A stretch of DNA of 64,000 bases from GCA-2731375 sp964590195 (GTDB lineage Bacteria > Pseudomonadota > Alphaproteobacteria > GCA-2731375): NCBI GenBank assembly GCA_964590195.1, contig CAZPWJ010000015.1, forward strand, positions 7,987-71,986, read 5' to 3'. Shown here in pieces: positions 43,183 through 50,974 of the stretch. The notes under the pieces were generated by a model. The model ran no database searches, was not told the origin of the DNA, and worked only from the letters and a program-made list of their open reading frames with translations. Both the position numbers and the translations under genes were made by a program. Numbering within the stretch: the first letter of the stretch is position 1; each line of letters begins with the position of its first letter.

Positions 43183-43522
43183 CGCCTTTCTGACAGCCGC
43201 CTTTACCGCTACCTTGACTGCCGCCGCGACAACCCCAGTTTGGAGCGAAGGAAGCATCTCGGAAACGCGGCAGAAGGAATTGCTGTATCTCTTGCAACAG
43301 GATTGCGGCTCCTGCCATGGCCTGACCCTCAAGGGCGGCCTTGGCGGTCCCCTTTTACCCGCCAACTTGGCGGATAAACCCGATGATGCCCTGGTTGAGG
43401 TTATCATGCAGGGTCTGCCCGGTACGCCCATGCCACCCTGGCGGTTCCTGCTCAAGGAAAAGGAGGCCGCCTTCCTGGTGCGGGCCATGAAGTCGGGCCA
43501 AACTTTGAAAATAGAGCAATGA
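43151..43522 (+). CDS. nirC: NirC-like periplasmic c-type cytochrome
   Basis: The 123-residue protein has a signal peptide and one heme site CGSCHG, with a likely axial methionine in GTPMPPWRF. Short monoheme cytochromes at this position (NirC) donate electrons to NirS or take part in d1 maturation. Its start lies inside nirE. Confidence 0.82.
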   Translation: MNSRIPPWAASAFLTAAFTATLTAAATTPVWSEGSISETRQKELLYLLQQDCGSCHGLTLKGGLGGPLLPANLADKPDDALVEVIMQGLPGTPMPPWRFLLKEKEAAFLVRAMKSGQTLKIEQ

Positions 43523-43532
43523 AAGCCGAACA

Positions 43533-44735
43533 ATGAGGATCCTTGCGAAAATTTCCGCCGTTCTGGCAACTGCCGTTCTGCTTGTCTCGGCCATGGCCAA
43601 TGGCCATGCCGATGATGCTTCCATACTGCGCGGTACCGGCGATCTGGGCCTGGTGATCGAACGCGCCCATGGCAGCATCCAGATTATCGATACCACACAC
43701 CGCGCGGCCCTGGGCCGGGTCAAGGGCCTGGGCGATCTCAGCCATGCCTCCGCCGTCTATTCACGGGATGGGCGCTACGCCTACATTTTTGGCCGCGATG
43801 GCGGCTTGAGCAAGGTTGATATTTTGCAACAGCGGATCGTCAAGCGGATCGTACAGGGCGGCAATAGTATTGGCGGCGCGATCTCCCAGGACGGCAGCCT
43901 GGTCGCCGTCTCCAATTACAAGCCGGGCGGGGTCAAGGTGTTTAATGCGGCCACGCTGGAGCAAGTGGCCGATATTCCGGCCCAGGCCAGTGACGGCAGC
44001 GGCCTGTCCAAGGTGGTCGGCCTGGCCGACGCGCCGGGGCAGCGCTTTATCTTTTCGTTGTATAACGCGGGCGAAATCTGGATCGCTGATTTTTCCGACC
44101 GCGCCAACATGCGGCTCACGAAACACACGGACATTGGCGAACTGCCCTATGACGGCCTGATTACCGATGATGGCCGTTATTACATCGCCGGCCTGTTTGG
44201 CGAGGATGGCATGGCCATGCTGGATTTGTGGCAGTCCGAGAAAGGCGTGCGCCGCATACTCGACGGCTATGGCCGGGGCGAGGAGAAGTTGCCGGTCTAC
44301 AAGATGCCCCATCTGGAAGGCTGGGCCCGCGCCGGCGATGTGATTTTCCTGCCCGCCGTGGGCCGGCACGAAGTCCTGATGGTGGAACCCGGCAGCTGGA
44401 AAGAAGTCGGGCGCATCGCCGTTCATGGCCAGCCGATCTTTGCCGTGGCACGGCCCGACGGGCGCCAGGTCTGGGTCAATTTCGCCCATCCGCGAAACGA
44501 CACGGTGCAGGTCATCGATGTGCCCAGCCGCAAGATCGTGCACGAATTCAAGCCGGGCAAGGCGGTGCTGCATCTGGAGTTCACGCCGCGCGGCGAACAG
44601 GTATGGATTTCCGTACGCGATGCCAACCGGGTCGATGTCTATGACACCGAAAGTTTCAAACAGCTGCGGACCCTGCCGGCACAAAAACCATCGGGCATTT
44701 TCCTTACCGCCCGGGCCAATCGGATCGGCTTGTAG
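43533..44735 (+). CDS. nirF: NirF, heme d1 biosynthesis protein
   Basis: The 400-residue protein has a signal peptide (to about HADD) and an eight-bladed cd1-type propeller without a heme c domain, e.g. HASAVYSRDGRYAYIFGRDG, VAVSNYKPGGVKVF and the final LPAQKPSGIF. NirF acts on a late d1 intermediate in the periplasm. It starts 10 bases after nirC. Confidence 0.93.
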   Translation: MRILAKISAVLATAVLLVSAMANGHADDASILRGTGDLGLVIERAHGSIQIIDTTHRAALGRVKGLGDLSHASAVYSRDGRYAYIFGRDGGLSKVDILQQRIVKRIVQGGNSIGGAISQDGSLVAVSNYKPGGVKVFNAATLEQVADIPAQASDGSGLSKVVGLADAPGQRFIFSLYNAGEIWIADFSDRANMRLTKHTDIGELPYDGLITDDGRYYIAGLFGEDGMAMLDLWQSEKGVRRILDGYGRGEEKLPVYKMPHLEGWARAGDVIFLPAVGRHEVLMVEPGSWKEVGRIAVHGQPIFAVARPDGRQVWVNFAHPRNDTVQVIDVPSRKIVHEFKPGKAVLHLEFTPRGEQVWISVRDANRVDVYDTESFKQLRTLPAQKPSGIFLTARANRIGL

Positions 44736-44739
44736 CGCC

Positions 44740-45198
44740 ATGCCCACCGTGCAATCCATCACGGAGCAGGAGCGGGCGCTGCTGAACGGCTATCAGCGGG
44801 ACTTTCCCCTGGAACCCCGCCCTTACGCGGCCATGGCGGCGGCCATGGGGATGGACGAGGATGCCCTGCTGGCCATGCTGCGGGATTTGCGGGAACGCGG
44901 TATCCTGGGCCGGGTCGGCGTCACTGTACGGCCCAACAGCGCCGGTGCCTCCACCCTGGCGGCATTGGCGGTGCCGCCGGCGCGCCTGGATGAAGTGGCC
45001 GAACAAGTCAGCGCCCTACCTTCGGTAAATCATAATTACGCCCGCGAGCATGATTTTAATCTCTGGTTTGTCCTGACCGCCGCCGATGACGCCGGGTTGG
45101 ATGAGGCCCTGGCCCAGATCGAAAACGAAACCGGTCTGATGCCCATAAAGCTGCCCCTGGACGCGGAATATCACATCGATCTGGGATTCACTCTATGA
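44740..45198 (+). CDS. nirD: NirD-type siroheme decarboxylase subunit
   Basis: The 152-residue protein has the AsnC/Lrp-like fold of siroheme decarboxylases, with SVNHNYAREHDFNLWFVLTA as the AhbA-like active-site segment. NirD pairs with NirL to decarboxylate siroheme to didecarboxysiroheme. It lies four bases after nirF; its end overlaps nirL by 4 bases. Confidence 0.9.
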   Translation: MPTVQSITEQERALLNGYQRDFPLEPRPYAAMAAAMGMDEDALLAMLRDLRERGILGRVGVTVRPNSAGASTLAALAVPPARLDEVAEQVSALPSVNHNYAREHDFNLWFVLTAADDAGLDEALAQIENETGLMPIKLPLDAEYHIDLGFTL

Positions 45199-45698
45199 TC
45201 GAACTTGCGGACCAGGATCACCAGCTACTGGCGCGCCTGGCCGATGGGCTGCCCCTGGTATCCCGGCCCTATGCCGAATTGGGTGCGGAATTGGGTCTGT
45301 CCGAGGATGATGTTATCGCCTGCCTGCGCCGCCTGGTGGACGGCGGCGTCATCCGCCGTTTCGGCCTGATCGTACGGCATCATGAATTGGGCTATCGGGC
45401 CAATGCCATGTCGGTCTGGGATGTGCCCGATGACCAGGTCGATGCCCTGGGCAAGGATCTGGCCGCCTACCCTTTCGTTACCCTGTGCTACCGCCGCCGC
45501 CGCCAGCCGCCGAACTGGCCCTATAATCTATTCGCCATGGTGCACGGCAAGGAACGGGCCCATGTGCTGAGCCAGATCGCGCAGCTGAATGAACAACTTG
45601 GCCTGGAACATCTGCGCCACCACGTCTTGTTCTCCACCAAACGCTATAAACAAAGCGCGGCCCGCTTCGGCGGCCGCGGCATGGCGAAGGCCGGCTGA
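45195..45698 (+). CDS. nirL: NirL-type siroheme decarboxylase subunit
   Basis: The 167-residue protein has an N-terminal helix-turn-helix-like part (VIRRFGLIVRHHELGYRANAMSVWDVPDD) and the AhbB-like segment CYRRRRQPPNWPYNLFAMVHG. It should be the partner of NirD. The C-terminal ~25 residues are basic and not conserved with nirH. Confidence 0.88.
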   Translation: MIELADQDHQLLARLADGLPLVSRPYAELGAELGLSEDDVIACLRRLVDGGVIRRFGLIVRHHELGYRANAMSVWDVPDDQVDALGKDLAAYPFVTLCYRRRRQPPNWPYNLFAMVHGKERAHVLSQIAQLNEQLGLEHLRHHVLFSTKRYKQSAARFGGRGMAKAG

Positions 45699-46159
45699 TG
45701 ACGGAAAAACACACATTGGACGAGATCGACCGCCGGATCATTAATAGCCTGCAGGGTGGCTTTCCCATCTGCCCATCGCCCTATGCCGCCGTGGCAAATG
45801 ACATGGGCATTGACGAGGATGACCTGCTGCACCGTTTGCAGCGTCTGCGTGACGACGGTCTGTTGAGCCGCTTCGGGCCCATGTATCACGCCGAAAAACT
45901 GGGCGGTGCCCTGACCCTGGCCGCGATTTCCGTACCCGAGGCGCGCTACGACGAAGTCGCCGAACAGGTCAATGCCCACGCCGAGGTCGCCCATAATTAC
46001 GCCCGTGAACATCAGCTGAATATGTGGTTTGTTCTGGCAACGGAACAATTTTCGCGGATTGATGAAGTAATCGCCGAGATCGAGGCGGAAACCGGTCTGA
46101 AGGTCTTTAACATGCCGAAAAAGGAAGAGTACTTTATCGGCCTGAGATTTGAAGCATGA
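45698..46159 (+). CDS. nirG: NirG-type siroheme decarboxylase subunit
   Basis: The 153-residue protein is a paralogue of NirD with HNYAREHQLNMWFVLATEQ. Position after nirL and before nirH matches the D-L-G-H order of pseudomonads. Stop/start overlap with nirL is one base. Confidence 0.88.
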   Translation: MTEKHTLDEIDRRIINSLQGGFPICPSPYAAVANDMGIDEDDLLHRLQRLRDDGLLSRFGPMYHAEKLGGALTLAAISVPEARYDEVAEQVNAHAEVAHNYAREHQLNMWFVLATEQFSRIDEVIAEIEAETGLKVFNMPKKEEYFIGLRFEA

Positions 46160-46641
46160 ACGGCATCGTGGACGAAACCGACCGGCGCATCATCGTCGCC
46201 ACCCAGGGTGGTTTGCCCCTGGTCGCGGAACCTTATCAGGCGGTGGCCGATGAATTGGATATGGATGTCGCCGACGTCATGGCGCGCATGCAGCGGATGC
46301 TGGACGGCGGCCTGATCCGCCGCATCGGCGCCGTGCCCAACCATTATGCCCTGGGCTACCGTGCCAACGGCATGTCGGTCTGGGATGTGCCGGACGAAGA
46401 TATCTCGGACATTGGCAAAATGGTTGGGGATCTGGATTTCGTCTCGCACTGCTATCATCGGCCCCGGCATTTGCCGTATTGGAGCTATAATCTGTTTGCC
46501 ATGGTGCATGGCCGGGATCGGGATGAAGTATCGGACAAAGTAGAACGAATCGCAAAGTTGATGGGGATCAAGGATCGCGGGCACGAGATTTTATACTCTC
46601 ACCGCATCCTGAAAAAGACGGGTTTGCGTTTCACGGCCTGA
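46156..46641 (+). CDS. nirH: NirH-type siroheme decarboxylase subunit
   Basis: The 161-residue protein is a paralogue of NirL with CYHRPRHLPYWSYNLFAMVHG and RRIGAVPNHYALGYRANGMSVWDVPDE. It overlaps nirG by 4 bases and completes the decarboxylase complex. Confidence 0.88.
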   Translation: MNGIVDETDRRIIVATQGGLPLVAEPYQAVADELDMDVADVMARMQRMLDGGLIRRIGAVPNHYALGYRANGMSVWDVPDEDISDIGKMVGDLDFVSHCYHRPRHLPYWSYNLFAMVHGRDRDEVSDKVERIAKLMGIKDRGHEILYSHRILKKTGLRFTA

Positions 46642-46700
46642 GTTCGAGTGAGATAGGCCGCCAGTAATAGACCGCCTGCAATAAATTTGGGGACACATTC

Positions 46701-47927
46701 ATGATTCGTATTAGCCAGTATATGCGCGAAATCAACTCGCCCACGCCGCTGCCGGCACCCGGCGCGCCAAGGCGCGGGCCGTCCGGGCCGGTGGTGATCT
46801 GGAATTTGATCCGGCGCTGCAATCTGAACTGCAAGCATTGCTATTCGATCTCCGCCGATACGGACTTCGCGGGCGAATTGAGCACGGACGAAATTTTCAC
46901 CGTGATGACGGACCTGCGCGGCTTTGGCGTGCCGGTGCTGATCCTCTCGGGCGGCGAGCCGCTGTTGCGCCCGGACATTTTTGAAATTTCGGCTAAGGCC
47001 AAGGAGATGGGATTCTACGTCGGCCTGTCGTCGAACGGCACCCTGATCAACGGCGAAAATATCGAGGCCATAAAGGATGCCGACTACAACTACGTGGGCG
47101 TCTCCCTAGACGGTATCGGCGCCACCCACGATGCCTTCCGCCGCAAGGAGGGCGCCTATGATACGTCCCTGGCCGGCGTGCGGCTGTGTCTAGAGGCCGG
47201 GATCAAGGTCGGTCTGCGCTTTACCATGACCATGGATAATGCCCATCAGTTGCCCAATATGCTGTCCCTGGTCGAGGCGGAAAATATCGATAAGTTCTAT
47301 CTTTCGCACCTGAATTACGCCGGGCGGGGCAACCGCAACCGGGCCGACGATGCCCAGCACGCCAACACCCGCCAGGCCATGGACCTGATGTTCGATACCG
47401 CCTGGGATCATGTTCAGCGCGGACTGGATACGGAATTCGTCTCCGGCAACAACGATGCCGACGGGGTTTATCTGCTGTTCTGGCTGCAAAAACGCTTCCC
47501 CGACCGGCCCGAACTGCTGGCCCATATGCGCGCCAAGCTGGCCCTGTGGGGCGGCAATTCCTCCGGCGTCAACGTTGCCAATATCGACAATCTGGGCAAT
47601 GTGCATCCCGATACCATGTGGTGGCATTACGATTTGGGCAATGTCCGCGAACGGCCATTTTCCGAGATCTGGGTCGATACCTCCGATCCCATCATGGCCG
47701 GCTTGAAACAGAGCCCGCGCCAGGTCAAGGGCCGTTGCGGGGCCTGCCAGTATTTCGATATCTGCGCCGGCAACACCCGTGTGCGCGCCCTGCAACTGAC
47801 CGGCGATGCCTGGGCCGAGGACCCTGCATGTTACCTGAACGATCAGGAAATCGGTATCGAGGACGGCGGCGAACGCCTGACCGTGACGCCCTATACGCGG
47901 GAGAGCCAACGTGCGCTGGGTCTTTAG
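46701..47927 (+). CDS. nirJ: NirJ, radical SAM enzyme of heme d1 synthesis
   Basis: The 408-residue protein has the radical SAM cluster site CNLNCKHCYS, the GGEPLLRPD SAM motif and a SPASM-like C-terminus with GRCGACQYFDICAGN and a later PACYL, able to hold a second Fe-S cluster. It removes two propionates and installs the oxo groups on didecarboxysiroheme. It sits 59 bases after nirH; no box is seen in that gap. Confidence 0.95.
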   Translation: MIRISQYMREINSPTPLPAPGAPRRGPSGPVVIWNLIRRCNLNCKHCYSISADTDFAGELSTDEIFTVMTDLRGFGVPVLILSGGEPLLRPDIFEISAKAKEMGFYVGLSSNGTLINGENIEAIKDADYNYVGVSLDGIGATHDAFRRKEGAYDTSLAGVRLCLEAGIKVGLRFTMTMDNAHQLPNMLSLVEAENIDKFYLSHLNYAGRGNRNRADDAQHANTRQAMDLMFDTAWDHVQRGLDTEFVSGNNDADGVYLLFWLQKRFPDRPELLAHMRAKLALWGGNSSGVNVANIDNLGNVHPDTMWWHYDLGNVRERPFSEIWVDTSDPIMAGLKQSPRQVKGRCGACQYFDICAGNTRVRALQLTGDAWAEDPACYLNDQEIGIEDGGERLTVTPYTRESQRALGL

Positions 47928-49497
47928 TTTAGTCGTACTGCTAGGTCTCGCTTCGACGCCGGCCCTGGCCAGTCAGGCCAAACCTGGCGAGGCCGCCGCC
48001 AACGCGAGCGCGTTGTACGCCGAACATTGCGCGGCCTGTCATGGCGCCGACCGCCTGGGACAAAGCGGGCCGGCCCTGCTGCCGCAGAACCTGCGCCGGC
48101 TGCGCCAGGCCAAGGCGGTCAAGGTCATCAACAAGGGCCGCATCGCCACCCAGATGCCTGGTTTCAGCGAGGTTTTGCAGGCGGACGAAATCGCCGCCCT
48201 GGTGAAGCTGATCTATACCCCCCTGAGCACGCGGCCCGTATGGGGCAAGGCCGAGATCCAGGCCAGTCGGGTGGTCGAGAAAGATGCCCTGAACCTGCCG
48301 AACAAACCGGTCTTCAATGCCGATCCGCTGAACCTGTTCGTGGTGGTGGAAACCGGCGATCACCACGCGAGTATCCTGGATGGCGACAGTTTCGAAAGGC
48401 TGCATCGTTTCCCAACCCGCTTTGCCCTGCATGGTGGGCCGAAATTTTCGCCGAAAGGCCGTTTTGTCTATTTCGGCTCCCGCGATGGCTGGGTCTCCAA
48501 GTATGATTTGTATAATTTCAGGCTGGTGGCCGAGGTCCGCGCCGGCATAAATATGCGCAACATCGCCATTTCCGCCGACGGCAAGTATCTGGCGGCGGCG
48601 AATTATCTGCCCCATTCCATTGCGCTGTTGGACGCCCACGACCTGTCATTGCTGAAACTGATTCCGGTGGTGGACTATTTCAAGAAGAAAACCTCGCGGG
48701 TTTCCGCCGTCTATCAGGCCCGCCCGCGCAATTCCTTTATCGCCGCCCTCAAGGATGTGCCGGAAATCTGGGAAATCTCGACCGACCCCAACGCCCCGCC
48801 GGTGGTCACCGGCCTGGCGCACAGCAACGAACAGGGCCACGAGGAGACTTTGACGAACAACAACAAGGGCCTGTTCGCCCTGCGCCGGATGCTGATCAAG
48901 GAACCCCTGGACGACTTTTTCTTTGATCCGCCCTACCGCAACCTGATCGGCTCCTCACGGGACGGCAAGCATGGCATTGTCGTCAATCTGAATGTGGGCA
49001 AGGAAATCCGCAGCGTCGGCCTGCCGGGCCTGCCGCATCTCGGCTCGGGCATCACCTGGGAATGGCAGGGCCGGCCGGTTATGGCGACGCCGCATCTACG
49101 CGGCGGCCAGGTCTCCGTGATCGACATGGAGGAATGGAAGGTCATTAAAAGCATCAAGACCAAGGGACCGGGATTCTTCATGCGCGGCCATGAAAACAGC
49201 CCCTACGCCTGGGTCGATGTTTTTTTTGGCCCAAACCGGGATCTGATGCATGTCTTCGACACGCGTAGCCTGGAGATCATCAAGACCCTGCGGCCGGCGC
49301 CGGGCAAAACCGCCGCCCATGTGGAGTTTACCCGCGACGGCTCCCACGCCCTGGTTTCGATCTGGGACATGGACGGCGCCCTGGTGGTCTATGACGCCAA
49401 GACCCTGGAGGAAGTGAAGCGTATCCCGATGGTCAAACCGTCCGGTAAATACAATGTCTTCAACAAGATTACCCTGTCCGCCGGCACCTCCCATTAG
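47911..49497 (+). CDS. nirN: NirN, dihydro-heme d1 dehydrogenase
   Basis: The 528-residue protein has a signal peptide, an N-terminal cytochrome c domain (CAACHG, about residues 40-44, followed by a MPGF methionine region) and a cd1-type propeller ending PSGKYNVFNK. NirN introduces the acrylate double bond of d1. It is the paralogue most like NirS in domain layout, but the family's NirN traits and position after nirJ favour NirN. The GTG start overlaps nirJ by 17 bases. Confidence 0.9.
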   Translation: MRWVFSLVVLLGLASTPALASQAKPGEAAANASALYAEHCAACHGADRLGQSGPALLPQNLRRLRQAKAVKVINKGRIATQMPGFSEVLQADEIAALVKLIYTPLSTRPVWGKAEIQASRVVEKDALNLPNKPVFNADPLNLFVVVETGDHHASILDGDSFERLHRFPTRFALHGGPKFSPKGRFVYFGSRDGWVSKYDLYNFRLVAEVRAGINMRNIAISADGKYLAAANYLPHSIALLDAHDLSLLKLIPVVDYFKKKTSRVSAVYQARPRNSFIAALKDVPEIWEISTDPNAPPVVTGLAHSNEQGHEETLTNNNKGLFALRRMLIKEPLDDFFFDPPYRNLIGSSRDGKHGIVVNLNVGKEIRSVGLPGLPHLGSGITWEWQGRPVMATPHLRGGQVSVIDMEEWKVIKSIKTKGPGFFMRGHENSPYAWVDVFFGPNRDLMHVFDTRSLEIIKTLRPAPGKTAAHVEFTRDGSHALVSIWDMDGALVVYDAKTLEEVKRIPMVKPSGKYNVFNKITLSAGTSH

Positions 49498-50239
49498 GCA
49501 TCGGCATGGGAAGAACGGCAGCCTGCTGATCGTGGTCGGCCACGGTACGGGCACGGCGGCCGGTGATGCCACGCTGCACGCCCTGGCCGCTGATCTTGGG
49601 GCGCGGGAGGGCTTTGCCCGGGTCAGGGCCGCCGTGTTGCGCGGCACGCCCGCGCTCGGGGATGTTCTGAGCCAGCTCGACACCGGGCCGGGCGCTCAAT
49701 TGCCTTGCCTGCTGCCATTCATGATGAGTGACGGTGTGACCTTCCGTCAGGGCCTGATGGAGGCCATGGCCCATATTCCAGGCCCGCGAAGGCCGCTCTT
49801 GTATCCCCCCCTGGGACTGAACCCAGGACTGGCCGAATTGATCGCCAGGCGGGGCGAAAAGGCGGCCAGGGCGGCGTCCTGGAAAGCGGCGGATTGCCGG
49901 CTGCTATTGATTGCCCATGGCTCGCTACAGGATCCGGCCTCGGCCCAGGCCGCGCGGGCACATCAGGAACGCATCGCCGCCCAACATGGATTTGCCACCG
50001 TCGAAGTGGCGTTTTTGGATCAACCGCCGCATTTGGACGAGGTTCTGGCACGGAATGGCGGCCCGGTGCTTGGCGTCGGCCTATTTGCGGGCGAAGGCCG
50101 TCATGGCGCCGAGGATATGAAAAAGGCTTTTGCCCTGGCCGCCTGTCCGGCCCGTTATTGCGGCACCATTGGCGGCGATCAAGGCCTCGCCGCCCTGGCC
50201 GTCGAGCACCTGAAAACCGAGCCCCAAACAAGCCTGTAG
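49454..50239 (+). CDS. SirB/CbiX-like sirohydrochlorin chelatase
   Basis: The 261-residue protein has two chelatase half-domains, LLIVVGHGTGTAAGDATLHALA and LLLIAHGSLQDPASAQAARAH, each with a metal-binding His. In this cluster it most likely inserts iron into sirohydrochlorin for siroheme, the substrate of NirDLGH. The ATG 49454 lies 44 bases inside nirN; no later start fits. It lacks the His-rich tail of the cobalt CbiX at 12623. Confidence 0.82.
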   Translation: MSSTRLPCPPAPPIRHRHGKNGSLLIVVGHGTGTAAGDATLHALAADLGAREGFARVRAAVLRGTPALGDVLSQLDTGPGAQLPCLLPFMMSDGVTFRQGLMEAMAHIPGPRRPLLYPPLGLNPGLAELIARRGEKAARAASWKAADCRLLLIAHGSLQDPASAQAARAHQERIAAQHGFATVEVAFLDQPPHLDEVLARNGGPVLGVGLFAGEGRHGAEDMKKAFALAACPARYCGTIGGDQGLAALAVEHLKTEPQTSL

Positions 50240-50275
50240 CCCGACCTGCGTTAGCTCCGCGGACCGTCCAGATCT

Positions 50276-50289
50276 TTGACGCGGGTCAA
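50276..50289 (+). promoter_or_regulatory. Crp/Fnr-family (NNR/DNR-type) box
   Basis: TTGACGCGGGTCAA is a perfect TTGAC-N4-GTCAA palindrome with its centre ~60 bases before the hemerythrin start. A class II promoter would begin transcription near 50324, just before the Shine-Dalgarno AGGAG. Confidence 0.7.
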
Positions 50290-50342
50290 GGCGGCAATTC
50301 GCACTTAAGAATAGGTTTACATTCGAAGCAGGAGTTGGCGGA

Positions 50343-50936
50343 TTGGCTAGAAATTTAAAAAACGAGAAGCCGCGCAAGCGGGAACCTCTGGTCCTGGAGC
50401 TGATTCCGGAGAACCTGTTGCGCGAGCCTATCGAGTATATTTTTGCCGATCACTACCGTATGCGCCAGATCATCGCCACCATGGACAGGTTTCTCGTCGA
50501 TGGCGTCTATGCCCAGCCGCCGACAAACGACGGTCTGATCGCCGACATGACGGTTATCGAGGCCTATTTGCGTAACGAGCTGCCGCCGCATATCGCCGAC
50601 GAGGAAGAAGATCTGTTCCCCTGTCTGGAGCGGCGCAGTCAAGGCGACAACGAGACAAAACAGATCCTGGCCACCCTGCATCAGGAGCATGAGGAAGACT
50701 TTGCCTTGCTGCCGCCGCTTATTGACGGCCATTCGGATTTGTTGGCCGGCCGGCCGGTGGCCGAACGGGAGCTGTTTGAAACCTCCGTCGTCCGCTTCGT
50801 GGAAACCCAGCGGCGCCACGTTATCTGGGAGAATAATATTGTTCTGCCCCTGGCCCGGCGACGGCTCAGCGCCGAGGATATGGAAAAAATCGGCCGTGAC
50901 ATGGCGGCCCGCCGGGGTCTTGAATACCCGGCCTAA
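50343..50936 (+). CDS. Hemerythrin HHE-domain protein
   Basis: The 197-residue protein has the helical HHE pattern: FADHYRMRQI, LPPHIADEEEDLFP, LHQEHEEDF and RRHVIWENNIVLPLA, giving His and Glu ligands for a di-iron centre. Start is TTG with AGGAG eight bases upstream. Proteins of this type in denitrifiers respond to NO or oxygen or repair Fe-S centres. The Fnr-type box upstream supports induction under low oxygen or NO. Confidence 0.88.
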   Translation: MARNLKNEKPRKREPLVLELIPENLLREPIEYIFADHYRMRQIIATMDRFLVDGVYAQPPTNDGLIADMTVIEAYLRNELPPHIADEEEDLFPCLERRSQGDNETKQILATLHQEHEEDFALLPPLIDGHSDLLAGRPVAERELFETSVVRFVETQRRHVIWENNIVLPLARRRLSAEDMEKIGRDMAARRGLEYPA

Positions 50937-50974
50937 TAGTTCGTTTACGGACGCAATGCTATATAATTGCAGTA

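Noticed and set aside
47911..49497. Reading nirN as the missing nirS
   Set aside because: It has the c-domain plus propeller layout, but sits after nirJ as NirN does and ends PSGKYNVFNK without the NirS-type DVY terminus, which is on the remnant at 41910.
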